From Canna indica (lineage: Eukaryota > Streptophyta > Magnoliopsida > Zingiberales > Cannaceae), in contig CP136890.1 of assembly GCA_034359265.1 (NCBI GenBank), positions 40,708,501 to 40,772,500 of the forward strand: 64,000 bases of DNA, written 5' to 3'. A model generated the notes under the pieces. The model was not told the DNA's origin, made no database searches, and was given only the letters and a program-made list of their open reading frames with translations. The position numbers were made by a program, and so were the translations under genes. This document shows positions 33,892-43,900 of the stretch, one piece after another. Position 1 is the first letter of the stretch. Each line of letters opens with the position of its first letter.

Positions 33892-34210
33892 TGTTGGCCC
33901 AAGGGTTCTCCCTAGGCCTTGATCTCTATTTAGATGATAACAAACATGTATTTAATATATTTGTAAAGTTTTGATTTTAGGTTGAGGTTACGATACCCGC
34001 GCGAAGTTTGTTCGGAGAAATATAAGAATTGGCAAAAATAGCTTCAAAAAGGAGCAAGTAGAAAATCTAGAGTTAGGATTAGATTTTATGTAATATATCT
34101 CTAGGAATTCACCAAAGCCATTTTGTAATGTTATCCAAGTCAAAACTTGGTAACGAAACCCGGAAATGAAGCGGCAAGAAGATGGCTGAGAAAAATAGTC
34201 TCAGCCCAGG

Positions 34211-34460
34211 TTCGGTCGACCGAACAAGGCCAAAAATTGGCACGACCAATCGGTCAATCGGACAAGGTAGAAAATTGGCAGAAGCCAATTCAGTCGACCA
34301 GTCGATCGACCAAATGTGGCCAGAAAGAGGTAGTAACCTTGCAATCGCTGGGCGGTCGATCAGTCGGTCGATCGACGATTGATCGGCAAGCGATCGGACA
34401 GCGTCCAACGGGCAGAAAAATGCCCGTTGGAGTGAACTGCCAAGTGAGGGGTTATAAATA
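34211..34460 (+). promoter_or_regulatory. U3 palindrome array plus TATA box (LTR-B1)
   Basis: TTCGGTCGACCGAAC at 34211, further GGTCGATC/GTCGATCGACC motifs to 34397, then TATAAATA at 34453-34460. Confidence 0.6.
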
Positions 34461-35053
34461 CCCCTCACCAACCTCTCTTAAAGCCTTCTAATGGTCATTA
34501 GTGCTTTCCTAAGAAAGATTTAAGCCTTCAAAGATTGATTTACGCTCGCTTGCTTCGCCGATAGCTTCATCTTCCTCAAGCGATCTTCTCGTCTCAACTT
34601 TGGCAACTATCCGAGCTCACCATCTTGAAGAGTTGGAGACTTGGAAGGCTTTGGAAGGAGCTCATACTTGTGGTTTCATTTTTAGCTCCTTTTTGTTGTT
34701 TTTCATCATACTTTAATTGTAATTCTCATTGTTAGCTTGCTAGGTGTGCTAGTGTAAAAACTTAGGGTTTGCTTTGTTAAATTGTGTTTTGCCTAGGTGA
34801 ATATATTTGAGGCATTCTCAAAGGGTTGAGAAGCAAGTCCTTGGTTGTATTCAATGGGAAACACATAGTCTATAAAGTGTTGGTTAGAAATCCTTGGTGT
34901 GGAGCCAAGGTAGTGGAGTAGGTGGTTGGCCGAACCATTATAATCACTTGTCTTTGCATTGCTCATTTGATTGTGTTTATTTTCTATTTATTATTCTTCA
35001 AGCATCTCTATCTAATAGCACCTTGACTTGGTTGCATTAGAAATTGAATCTAA

Positions 35054-36917
35054 GGGGGCGTTTGGTTGCCCGCAAGTACAAATGCTGCAACTCTAGTTGC
35101 AGCATTTAGATAACAAATTTGTTTGGTTGGCTGCAAAATCATTTTGCAGCATTTACTAGTTGCAACTTGTATTTCAAATATCATTTGCGGGCTGCAAGTG
35201 GAATTGCAGCCCAAAAAGCCCGCAATACAAGATTGCGGGCTGCAAATGCAATAATTTAAGTATTGAAAATAATTAATTTTGGGGACCTAGAGTCGTCGGA
35301 TGAAGACGAGATAAATATCAAAGTTGTAGGTTTTTGCGTGCTGAACCTGATGGTAGTGTCAGATTTTACATCTGATGTCATTTGATAGATTTTTTAATAT
35401 ATTTTCAGTATTATACAAAAATTAAAAATTATTAATTTGTCAGACAAATAGTGTCGGGCCTAAGTTTTTAGCTTGGCCCGAAAAAATTTGTCCCAGGCTC
35501 GACCCAAAAAATTTATGCCCGACCCGGCCCAAAAAAGTTCGTGTCCAGCTTGGCCCGAAAAAATTTGTGCCCGGCCCGGCCCGAAAAAATTCGTGTCCGT
35601 CCCGCCCCGAAAAAATTGTGTCTGACCCGACCAATAAATTCGTGCACTGCACGGCCCATCCCAGCCCGGCTCGGTCCGAAAAAATTCGTGCCCAACCCGG
35701 CCTGAAAAATTTCGTGCCCAGCCCGACTAAAAAATTTTGTGCCTGGCCTAGCCCGAAAAAATTTGTGCTCGGCCAGGCCCGAAAAAATTCGTGCTCAGCC
35801 TGGCTCGAAAAAATTCACTGTCGGCCCGGCCCTGCCCAAAAAAAATTCGTACCCCGGCCCGGCCCGAAAAAATTCATGCCCGATCCAAAAAAATTCTTCC
35901 CCAACCTAGCCCTGCCCGAAAAAATTTATGCACTGCCCGACTCGTGCCGACTCGAAAAAATTCGTGCCTTGCCCGGCCCAAAATTATTCGTGCACGGCCC
36001 AAGCCCAAAAAATTCGTGCCCAACCCGGCCCAAAATATTTTGTGCTCAGCCCGCCCCAAAAAAATTCGTGCCCGGTCTGGACCGAAAAAAATCTTGCCTG
36101 GCCCTGCCCGAAAAAATTCGTGGTCAGCCCTGCCCAAAAAAATTTGTGCCCCGACCCGACCCGACCCGAAAAATTTCATGCCCAGCCCGACCTAACACGA
36201 AAAGAAATTCATGCCCAGTCCGAAATATTCGCATCGTGCCCAACCTTGCCCGAAAAAATTCGTGCACTGCCCATATTGACTCGGCTCGGCCCAAAAAATT
36301 TATGCCCGACCCCGCATGAGAAAATTCGTTCCCGGCCAAAAAAATTTCGTGCTCAGCCCGGCCTGAAAAAATTCGTTTCCCGGCCCAGCTCAAAAAAATT
36401 CATGCCCGGCCCGGCCTGACCAGAAAACAAATTCGTGCTCAGCCCGAAAAAAAAATTGTGTTCGGCCCAGCCTTGCCCGAAAAAATTCGTGCACTGCCCA
36501 ACCTGTCCCGGTCCGGCTCGGGCCGACTCGAAAAAATTCGTGTCCGGCCCGGCCCAAAAAGATTTGTGCACGACCCGACCCGAAAAGTTCGTGCCCGGCC
36601 TTGCCCGAAAAAGTTTGTACCCGGCCCGGATAAATTCGTGCATGCTCGGCCCGTCCCGTCCCGGCCCGGCTCAGCCCGACTTGAGAAAATTCGTGCCCGA
36701 CCCGACCCGAAAAATTTCGTAAGATGCAAGTTGCACGTTGCAAGTTGCAAGTGTAATTACAACTTCTATTTGCGGCCAACCAAATGCTTGCAAATAGAAG
36801 TTGCAACTCTACTTGCGGGCAACCAAACGGTAGGCTGCAAAATCTATTTGCGGGCATTTGCTTTTGCATACAAATAGATTTTGCAGCATTTACACTTGCG
36901 GGTAACCAAACGCCCCC
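35054..36917. mobile_element. PIF/Harbinger non-autonomous element, TSD TAA
   Basis: Termini GGGGGCGTTTGGTTGCCCGC and its reverse GGGGGCGTTTGGTTACCCGC extend as about 37-bp inverted repeats through AAATGCTGCAA. The flanks are TAA at 35051-35053 and 36918-36920. The subterminal parts carry many TTGCAG / CTGCAA motifs. The interior holds a 1.3-kb minisatellite and no transposase. Confidence 0.9.
35450..36720. repeat. Minisatellite of GGCCCGAAAAAATTCGTGCCC units
   Basis: About 40 or more imperfect units of roughly 25-35 bp alternate a C-rich block (CCCGGCCCGGCC) with AAAAAATTCGTG. The minus strand is correspondingly GGGCCGGGC-rich. Long open frames on both strands, rich in KNSCPARPEKI-like phrases, are products of the repeat. 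Confidence 0.92.
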
Positions 36918-36997
36918 TAAATAAAATTGAATTGAACTTAATTTTTTAACCCAACACTACTCAAACCCCCTCTTTTAGGTTGGGTATTTGATCAACA

Positions 36998-38340
36998 ATA
37001 CATATTAAAAAAATATTATATAAATGATAATTATAAATATTTGTACTGACATTATTATTTTATTTTGCAGGCTCGCTACACTTGGCCAGAGGACTAGAAG
37101 CCCTTTATATAGAGCGAGTGGGACACGGTTTCCCGCACTCTCTACAACGGGTAGCTAAACCAAGCCCGGACCCAAGCGGTGACCCGAGCCGGAACCACAA
37201 ACATCACGGAGACTCGAGGATACGACCCCAATTGAATTACTCTAGATGTGTGGGACCAGCATGTCGAGCAATGGTCTTCTGAGTAGTGGTAGGAGGTCTC
37301 CCGAATTGCGGCTAGAAATCGCATGTCCATGGGGAGCGTGCCACACTAGCAGCTCTGTCACGTTTGTGGTGCACAAGTGTCGTATTGTAAGTATTATACC
37401 TTAATTTTAATTAAATTATATATTGTATTTGTTTCACGGTGTACTAATGTGTTTGTTTTGTAAATATAGACAACAGTTGAGGATGATGGCACTGTCCAAC
37501 GACCCTCGCCGATGAAGGTGTTCAAGCAGACTCATCGTCGGGGAGATGGGGCGGGGGAGTGCGTCAATAGTCGGGCTGCAATCATCGTGATAAGTATATT
37601 TAATTTAATTATGCAATCTTTATTTATAATTTGAGTTCGTAATTAGAAAAAATATGAAACAAAATACAAACTCGTATAGGAGACCTACACGAGGATGCGA
37701 CCCAACGCGGAGGTACCCCCGAGGACTTTGATGCTTGAGTGTTGGTCGATGCCGTCGATGGTTGGGACCATGATTGTATTTATGGCTTCGAGACAGTGGC
37801 CATGCGCGAGCCGTACTAGGGCCACTTGGGGCATCAACCCCTTCTCTTGCTGGTGAGCGGCCCTCCACATCCCCGTCTTAGGATTAGAGCTGTATAGCAG
37901 CATTGGAGGAGTAGGTCGCACGTTAGAGTCGACTGATGGAGGAGATTCATGCGATGCTGAGGCATATAACAGCTCAGTCCAGCGTTGGCATACCTCTAAC
38001 ATCAGATACATCATCCTCGACCCAGTCTACGTCATTCCATACCCAAGCACTTTAAACTCCGACGCAGAATCCCGAACAGCCTCCACCGCAGTCGTGAGAG
38101 TTTATATATTTGACTTGTGTTATGACTTGACTTATGTTATGATATATTTTTGTTTTATACTTATGTTGAAACGATAGTTTTGATTTGTATCGTGTTGATA
38201 CAATAGTTTTTATACGATTGTTTTGATATTGATGATTGTACATGTTCTTGCCACAGGATTGGAGTTGCCCGGTCCTGCTCGGTGTCTCCTCTTCAGGTGA
38301 AACTCCGACAGGGGGCTGCAAAAGATACTCTGACGCTTAA
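36998..38340 (+). mobile_element. CACTA remnant with Ptta/En/Spm-type gene exons
   Basis: Exon-like blocks at about 37070-37390 (after TTTTGCAG), 37470-37600 and 37690-38340 match the better-preserved copy at 40880-41540: a block around TVEDDGTVQRPSPMKVFKQT corresponds to [20 protein letters not shown] there. This resembles the plant transposase family Ptta/En/Spm (PF03004), carried as the second gene of CACTA elements. Stops and the missing ends show decay. The left side is cut by LTR-B1. Confidence 0.65.
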
Positions 38341-38519
38341 GTTAGTAGGTCTCCAAGGTGGAGGTAATGAAAATAGAACTTAGGGTACCTAGTAGAACCG
38401 TTTGATATAGCTCAAGTGTTTCAGGAGTATGGCTGAGTGGAGCCCTCGGGGCGAGTCGTCTGGTTTAGCTCAATTCGGGTTGTAGGGCACTACTGGATCT
38501 AATCTGACCCGGCCCAATA
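38341..38519. other. Unassigned spacer
   Basis: No recognisable gene or element end; may belong to the CACTA remnant or to the following repeat. Confidence 0.3.
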
Positions 38520-39265
38520 GTACTAGTCCTCAAAGCTCTGACATGACCCCTTGCACGCGGTCCTGCCTTACGCTCCTCGGCGAGCTCGGCTTGAACCATC
38601 GAGTGCAGTCCTCGACCCCTAGAGCCACTACTTTCAGCCTCAGAGCCATTACACAACCCCTCGTGCGCAGTACTACCTTATGCTCCTCAGCGAGCTCGGC
38701 TTGAACCTCCGAGTTCAGTCCTCAGCCCCTAAAGCCACTACTTTCGGCCCGAGAGACCTTAAACGACGAGGACATGGTTTTCACCAGCCTGGCTCGTTGG
38801 CCATCACGTCATTACTTTCGGCCTTAGAGCTCTTATCCGACCCCTCCCACGCGGTCGCTCCTTATGCTCCTCGTCGAGCTCGGCTTGAACCCCCGAGTGT
38901 GGTCCTCGGCTCCTAGAGCAGATACTTCCAGCCTTAGAGCCCTTACATGAACGCTCGTTGGCCATCGCGCCACTACTTTCGGCCTTAGAGCTCTTACACG
39001 ACCCCTCGCACACGGTCGTGCCTTACGCTCCTCGACGAGCTCGGCTTGAATCCCTGAGTGTGGTCCTCGGTCACTAGATCCACTACTTCTGGCTTCAGAG
39101 CCCTTATACGACCCCTCGCACGCAGTCTTGCCTTACGCTCCTCAATGAGCTCGGCTTGAATCCCTCGAGTGCGGTCCTTGGCCCTAGAGCCTCTACTTCT
39201 GGCCTCAGAGCCCTTATACGACCAGGACTCAATTTTCACCAGCCTGGCTCATTGGATATCGTGCC
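38520..39265. repeat. 110-bp minisatellite with an extra 55-75-bp module
   Basis: GAGCTCGGCTTGAA recurs at about 38583, 38692, 38876, 39039 and 39149. Two intervals are 110 bp; two are longer because a CACCAGCCTGGCTCGTTGGCCATC-like or CTCGTTGGCCATCGCG module is inserted. The last module ends next to the gypsy LTR fragment. Confidence 0.8.
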
Positions 39266-39269
39266 ACCA

Positions 39270-39415
39270 TGATGCAGCGAATAATGAAAATAGGATTTAG
39301 ATCAAAAACCCACAAATAGAGATAAAGCTCTGAAAGACAAAAGTCTGAATATTTTGAATAAAACCAACATGATGGCCAAAAAAGGCTTACAAATAACTTA
39401 AATAGACTCTGATAC
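39270..39415 (-). repeat. Partial 3' LTR of gypsy element
   Basis: 146 bp match the terminal part of the 45801-46156 LTR (ATTTAGATCAAAAACCCAC, GATGGCCAAAAAAG). The first 210 bp of the LTR are absent and pol coding runs straight into it. Confidence 0.75.
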
Positions 39416-40259
39416 ATTGAACGTATTAGAAATACCCATGCTACTTGGTAGATCAATAACATAAGCATTGTCATTTATCTTCTTCAGAATTTGATAAGGA
39501 CCATACTTCTTGAGCTGCAACTTGTTGTACGTGCCAGCTGGAAATCCTTCTTTGCGAAGAAACACCATTACCATATCACCTTATTTAAACACTTTGTGCC
39601 TACGGTGCTTATCCGCAGCGGCCTTGTACTTAGCATTCGTTTCCTCTAACTTTTACCTAACCTCTAGTTGAGTAGTTTGCATTTGTCCAGCAAACTTTTC
39701 TGCACCAGCACTATAACCAAGGCCCTTTGCAACAGGAGCTAAATCCAGAACATCCCTTGGACTCTGTTGGTAGACAATCTCAAATGAGGATTTACCAGTA
39801 ACATCCCTTCAGTTTGTCCATCTATCTAAGGATGCGTAGTGCTACTAAAGTTCAGAGAAGAATCATACATCCTCCATAAAGTCCTCCAAAAGTGACTAAG
39901 GAACTTGGTGTCCCTATCTGAAGTAATGGTCTTCGGTACACCATGCAATCTAACCACTTCTCTTAAAAATAGCTTAACAATATTTGTGGCATCTAAAGTT
40001 TTCTTGCATGCAATAAAATGTGCCATTTTGGAAAACCTATCAACAACAACAAAAAATAGAATCCACACCCCTTTGTGTACGTGGTAATCCGAGAACAAAA
40101 TCCATAGATATAACCTCCCAAATATTTTCTGGAATAGGTAAAGGCATGTATAAACCTGTATTTTGAGCTTCACCTTTGGCAGTTTAGCACACATAGCAAT
40201 GTTTCACAAACTTCCCCACCTCTCTCTTCAGTTGAGGCCACAAATACCTATCAAGAACA
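39416..40259 (-). pseudogene. Gypsy integrase part
   Basis: Minus frames give the end of the integrase zinc finger ([15 protein letters not shown]), the core with [31 protein letters not shown] and a STTHPQ block, and the C-terminal tail [17 protein letters not shown]. It inserts the cDNA into the genome. Stops near 40185 and 39825 and several frameshifts disable it. Confidence 0.85.
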
Positions 40260-41545
40260 CACTACTAGAAATGTGTTAATTAGCAACGGCCGCTCAAGCC
40301 ATTGCAATCACTAACGGCGTACTTACGGCCGCTCGAGCCGTTGCATATATGATATATCTGTAACGCCTTACTTACGACTGCTTGGGCCATTTCTACCAAG
40401 TGGATGGCGCGAACATGGCGCGCGAATGTTATAACTTATCAACAATGGCTTTACAAGGGCCGCTCTGCCGTTGCTAATGAAATTATCACATTAGCAATGG
40501 CTTAATTACATATTCTCTACCAGTTGCTCTTTAGTCGATGGTGCGCTCGTGGCGCAAAAATAAAATACTAATCTGCAAAGGCCTCACGGTCGTTGCTGAT
40601 GATATATATTTATCTACAACGACTGTACAAAGGCCGCGTAGCCTTTGCTGATTATATTATTTATTAGCAACGACCTTCAAACGGATAAGTGAGTCATTGC
40701 TGATAAGTTTATTTAACTCAACAGCGACCGCTTTCGCCCGCTTTCCCTACTTCTGCTTCCCTCTCTCTCGATGTCGCCGCCGACTCTTCTTCCCGCCACC
40801 GACGCCGCCCGTCGATGCCACTCGCCAACACTGCTTCCCTACTTCCAAACTAGGTAAGCAGACACATTTCTCCTAGGCCATTCATTTACAATGTGTGGGA
40901 GGCCATTTCCCGGCAGAGGTACAACTGCTAGCTAGGGCAGGCCCAGGCACAAGCGATGGCCCGAGCTGGGGCCACAACCATAGCGGAGACTAGGGGACAC
41001 GACCCCGATTGGATTACTCCAGATATTTGGGATCAGCTCATGTCGATATGGTCGACCGAGCAGTGGTAAGATGTATCTAGGACTGCGGCTAAAAATCATA
41101 TATCGGGGGGAGGAGCGTGTCACACTAGCGACTCTATTTCATTTGTCGTGCACGTGAGACGCGTGGTAAGTAATAAACCTTATTTTGAATTATTATATAT
41201 TTTATTTGTTACTTTGTGTACTAATTAATGTAATTATTTTGTAAATGTAGACGACGGTGATGGATGATGGGACTATCCAGCGACCCTACCCGAGGGAGGT
41301 GTTTGAGCGGACTCACCGTAGAGGACATGGGGCGGGAGATTACATCGACATCCGCACTGTAGTCCTCATGGTGACGCAGCGCGAGGGCACCCCCGAGGAC
41401 TTTGACGCTAGAGCGTGGTTCGAGGCTGCAGGTGGTTGGGACCACAACCGCGTATATGGCTTTGCCGATAGTGGCCATGCGCGAGCCGTGCTCGGGCCAC
41501 TTGGGGCACCGACCCCTCCGGCAGTCGGTGTGCGGCCCTCCACTC
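40260..41545 (+). mobile_element. CACTA element fragment inserted in gypsy pol
   Basis: It starts with the CACTA terminus CACTACTAGAAATGTG at 40260, preceded by ACA. Subterminal repeats (AGCAACGGCC, GCCGTTGCTGAT types) fill 40275-40720. A leader (40735-40855) and exons of a Ptta/En/Spm-type protein follow, with [40 protein letters not shown] and [14 protein letters not shown]. It stops abruptly at about 41545, with no terminal inverted repeat, against gypsy RNase H sequence. Confidence 0.75.
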
Positions 41546-41916
41546 TTTTCTTGGGATAGAACACCACCAATACCAACTCCACTCGCATCACATTCCACCT
41601 CAAACAACTTATCAAAGTTTGGAAGAGATAGTACAGAGCAGTACTCAACTTCTCCTTAATTAAAGCAAAACTCTTCTCAACCTCTTCTTCCCAATTACAC
41701 TTGCTTTTCTTAATGCATTCAGTTATTGGAGCAACTATAGTACTAAAATTACGGATAAACCTCCTATAAAAGGTGGCTAAACCATGAAAACTCCTCACTT
41801 CAGTCACATTCTTGGGAGTTGGCCAATGTCGTATGGCACAAACCTTTTCCTCATCAACATGGATACCTTCAGAACTAACAACATAACCAAGAAAAAGCAA
41901 TTTCTCAGATAGGAAG
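41546..41916 (-). pseudogene. Gypsy RT C-terminus and RNase H start
   Basis: Minus frames: [39 protein letters not shown], then the RNase H start around [16 protein letters not shown], reached after a frameshift. The upstream part lies beyond the solo LTR at 43195. Confidence 0.88.
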
Positions 41917-43194
41917 TGTTGGAGAAATGGTCACACTAGAGGGGGGGTGAATAGTATATTATCTAAATCTTTTTGTCTAATTACGGTTTTTCGAGTTTAA
42001 TCATTTTTTTACAACTTAAGCAATTCACAATTAGATGATTAAATAAGGAAGAGATAAAATAAAGCAGTTAAGCAAACGCAAGAAGAACAATGCTGACACA
42101 AAGGAATTTATAGTGGTTTGGCTAACCGCCTACTTCACTACCTAAGATCCGTGCTAAGGATTTCACACACAAATGCACTAAATTAAGAGTGGCTTATAAT
42201 TGAGGACTTTACACCGGAAAGGCTCTACACTCCCTTCGAAGACACCTCCACACCTGGAAGTATCCACCTTCACACCGAGTGAGCTTTCCCACCTCAATTC
42301 ATAAGAACGACTCCTAATCTAGTTTTACAGAAGTGGCTTTACACCTTAAACACCAAGGCTACCACAAACTAGCTAGACCCTACACAAGGTCTATTATGCA
42401 TTCAAGTTTATACAATAAAAAACAAACTAAAAATACTTTAATCACAAGAAGAGAGAAATAAGGACTTATCATAATAGGATCACCTCTTCTTGTTGAGCCT
42501 AGCAAACTTGAAGGACCTTCCAATGATGAACACCTGAGATTGCGGGATCAAGGGCTAGGTTTTGATGATTTAATCAAGAAATAGCTTAGAAGATGCTTAG
42601 GATCACTCTTTTAGACTTAGAGGCATCAACAACAATAGGGAGAGAGTTTTGGGTGGGTATTTATTACCCCTCAAACTCAAGGTGTCGTCAACGGGCATTT
42701 TTTTGCCCGTTGGCGGCGCCCAGTCGCTTGCCGATCGATCGTCGATCGACCGATTGATCGACCACCCAAGAGACCTCGGCAATCTGCCACTTTTGGGCAT
42801 ACTTCGGTCGACTGACTTGGCTACTGCCAATTTTTGGTACCATTCGATCGACTGACCGATAGATCGAACCTGGGCTGGAAACTTCTTCTTTAGATCTTCT
42901 TGTTGTGCGCTTTATTTCCGGGTTTCGGCCTTCAGCGTTCGTCAATTTATCGATCTTTCCATATGTTCTCTAAACTTGTCCAAGACGTCTTTGGTGCTTG
43001 CGTCAAACTCTCGCGAGTCATCGTAAATGTATGTCGTATCGAGACCAATGTCGCAATTCGTGAAACTGACTTTTGTCTTTTATCGAACCTGCAACCTTCA
43101 TTCTTCAAGAACTCGGTTAGATAGACTTGGTTTGTTATCATCAAAATAATCACGAAGATAGTAGAGCACAAAGGAAAAAAGCTTTCAGCCAACA
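41917..43194 (-). mobile_element. Solo Copia-type LTR in gypsy RT, TSD GGAAG
   Basis: 1278 bp, TGTTGG...CCAACA, flanked by GGAAG at 41912-41916 and 43195-43199. Removing it and one GGAAG restores a continuous RT reading across the site. On the minus strand it carries the palindrome array (42869-42722), a TATA-like AATAAATAC (42665-42657), the AGGTAGTG(A)AG block and ends CCCCCTCTAGTGTGACC. No interior remains. Confidence 0.92.
42657..42869 (-). promoter_or_regulatory. U3 palindrome array plus TATA-like box (solo LTR)
   Basis: Minus-strand order: TTCGATCTATCGGTCAG, further GTCGATC and CGATCGACGATCGATCGG motifs, then AATAAATAC about 60 bp downstream. Confidence 0.5.
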
Positions 43195-43900
43195 GGAAGC
43201 TACACTTCTACATATTTACATACAATTTGTTCTTTGCTAGCACCTCTAGAACCTGTCTCAAATGACTGACATGCTCCCCTTCGGATTTGCTATAAATCAT
43301 AATGTCATCAAAATAAACAACCACAAACTTATTAATGAATGGACGAAAAACCTTGTTCATTAGCCTCATGAATGTGCTGGGAGTGTTTGACAATCCAAAT
43401 GACATCACTAACCATTCAAATAACCCATCTTTCGTCTTGAAAGTAGTCTTCCATTCATCCCCGAGCCTTATACGAATCTGATGATACCCAATGTGTAAAT
43501 CAATCTTGGAAAATACCTTGGACCCATGTAATTGATCCAACATATCATCCAAACGAGGAATGGGAAACTTGTAACCAATTGTGATCTTGTTGATGGCACG
43601 ACTATCTACACACATTCGCCAGCTTCCATCTTTCTTTGGTGTGAGTAGTGCTGAAACAGCATATGGACTCATGCTTTCTTGAATATGTCCTTTCTTCATC
43701 AACTCTTCAACTTTATCATTGAGTATCTCCCCTTCTTTAGGACTCATCCTGTAGTCAGGCATATTTGGTAAATTGGCTCCTGGTATCAAGTCAATTTGAT
43801 GTTGTATATCCCTCAATGGTGGTAGACCATCAGGCAACTCATCTGACAAGATCTCCACAAATTTTGCTAGTAAGGGTTGAATTACTCGAGGAACATCAGT
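43195..43900 (-). pseudogene. Gypsy reverse transcriptase, N-terminal and palm part
   Basis: The frame from about 43858 to 43208 reads [18 protein letters not shown], a [20 protein letters not shown] block, [30 protein letters not shown] and the catalytic [12 protein letters not shown]. This stretch is uninterrupted and typical of Ty3/gypsy RT; the rest of RT continues beyond the solo LTR. Confidence 0.9.

Larger units (their letters stand above)
33892..36997 (+). repeat. LTR-B1, split by a PIF/Harbinger element
   Basis: It starts TGTTGGCCCAAGGG and ends TTTGATCAACA. Without the 1864-bp insert and one TAA target copy it measures 1239 bp. It is diverged from LTR-A but shares the general plan: palindrome array (34211-34397), TATA box (34453-34460), a TAGTGGAGTAGG block (34910-34923) and GCCGAACCATTATAATC. 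It is the natural 3' LTR of the interior at 28207-33891. Confidence 0.8.

Noticed and set aside
34100..34500. Arg/Ser-rich frames in LTRs (also near 23520, 47153, 53792)
   Set aside because: Translations of the palindrome arrays in LTR U3 regions.
35567..36877. Long open frames on both strands rich in Arg/Pro/Lys
   Set aside because: They follow the minisatellite unit and lack any domain; composition, not selection, keeps them open.
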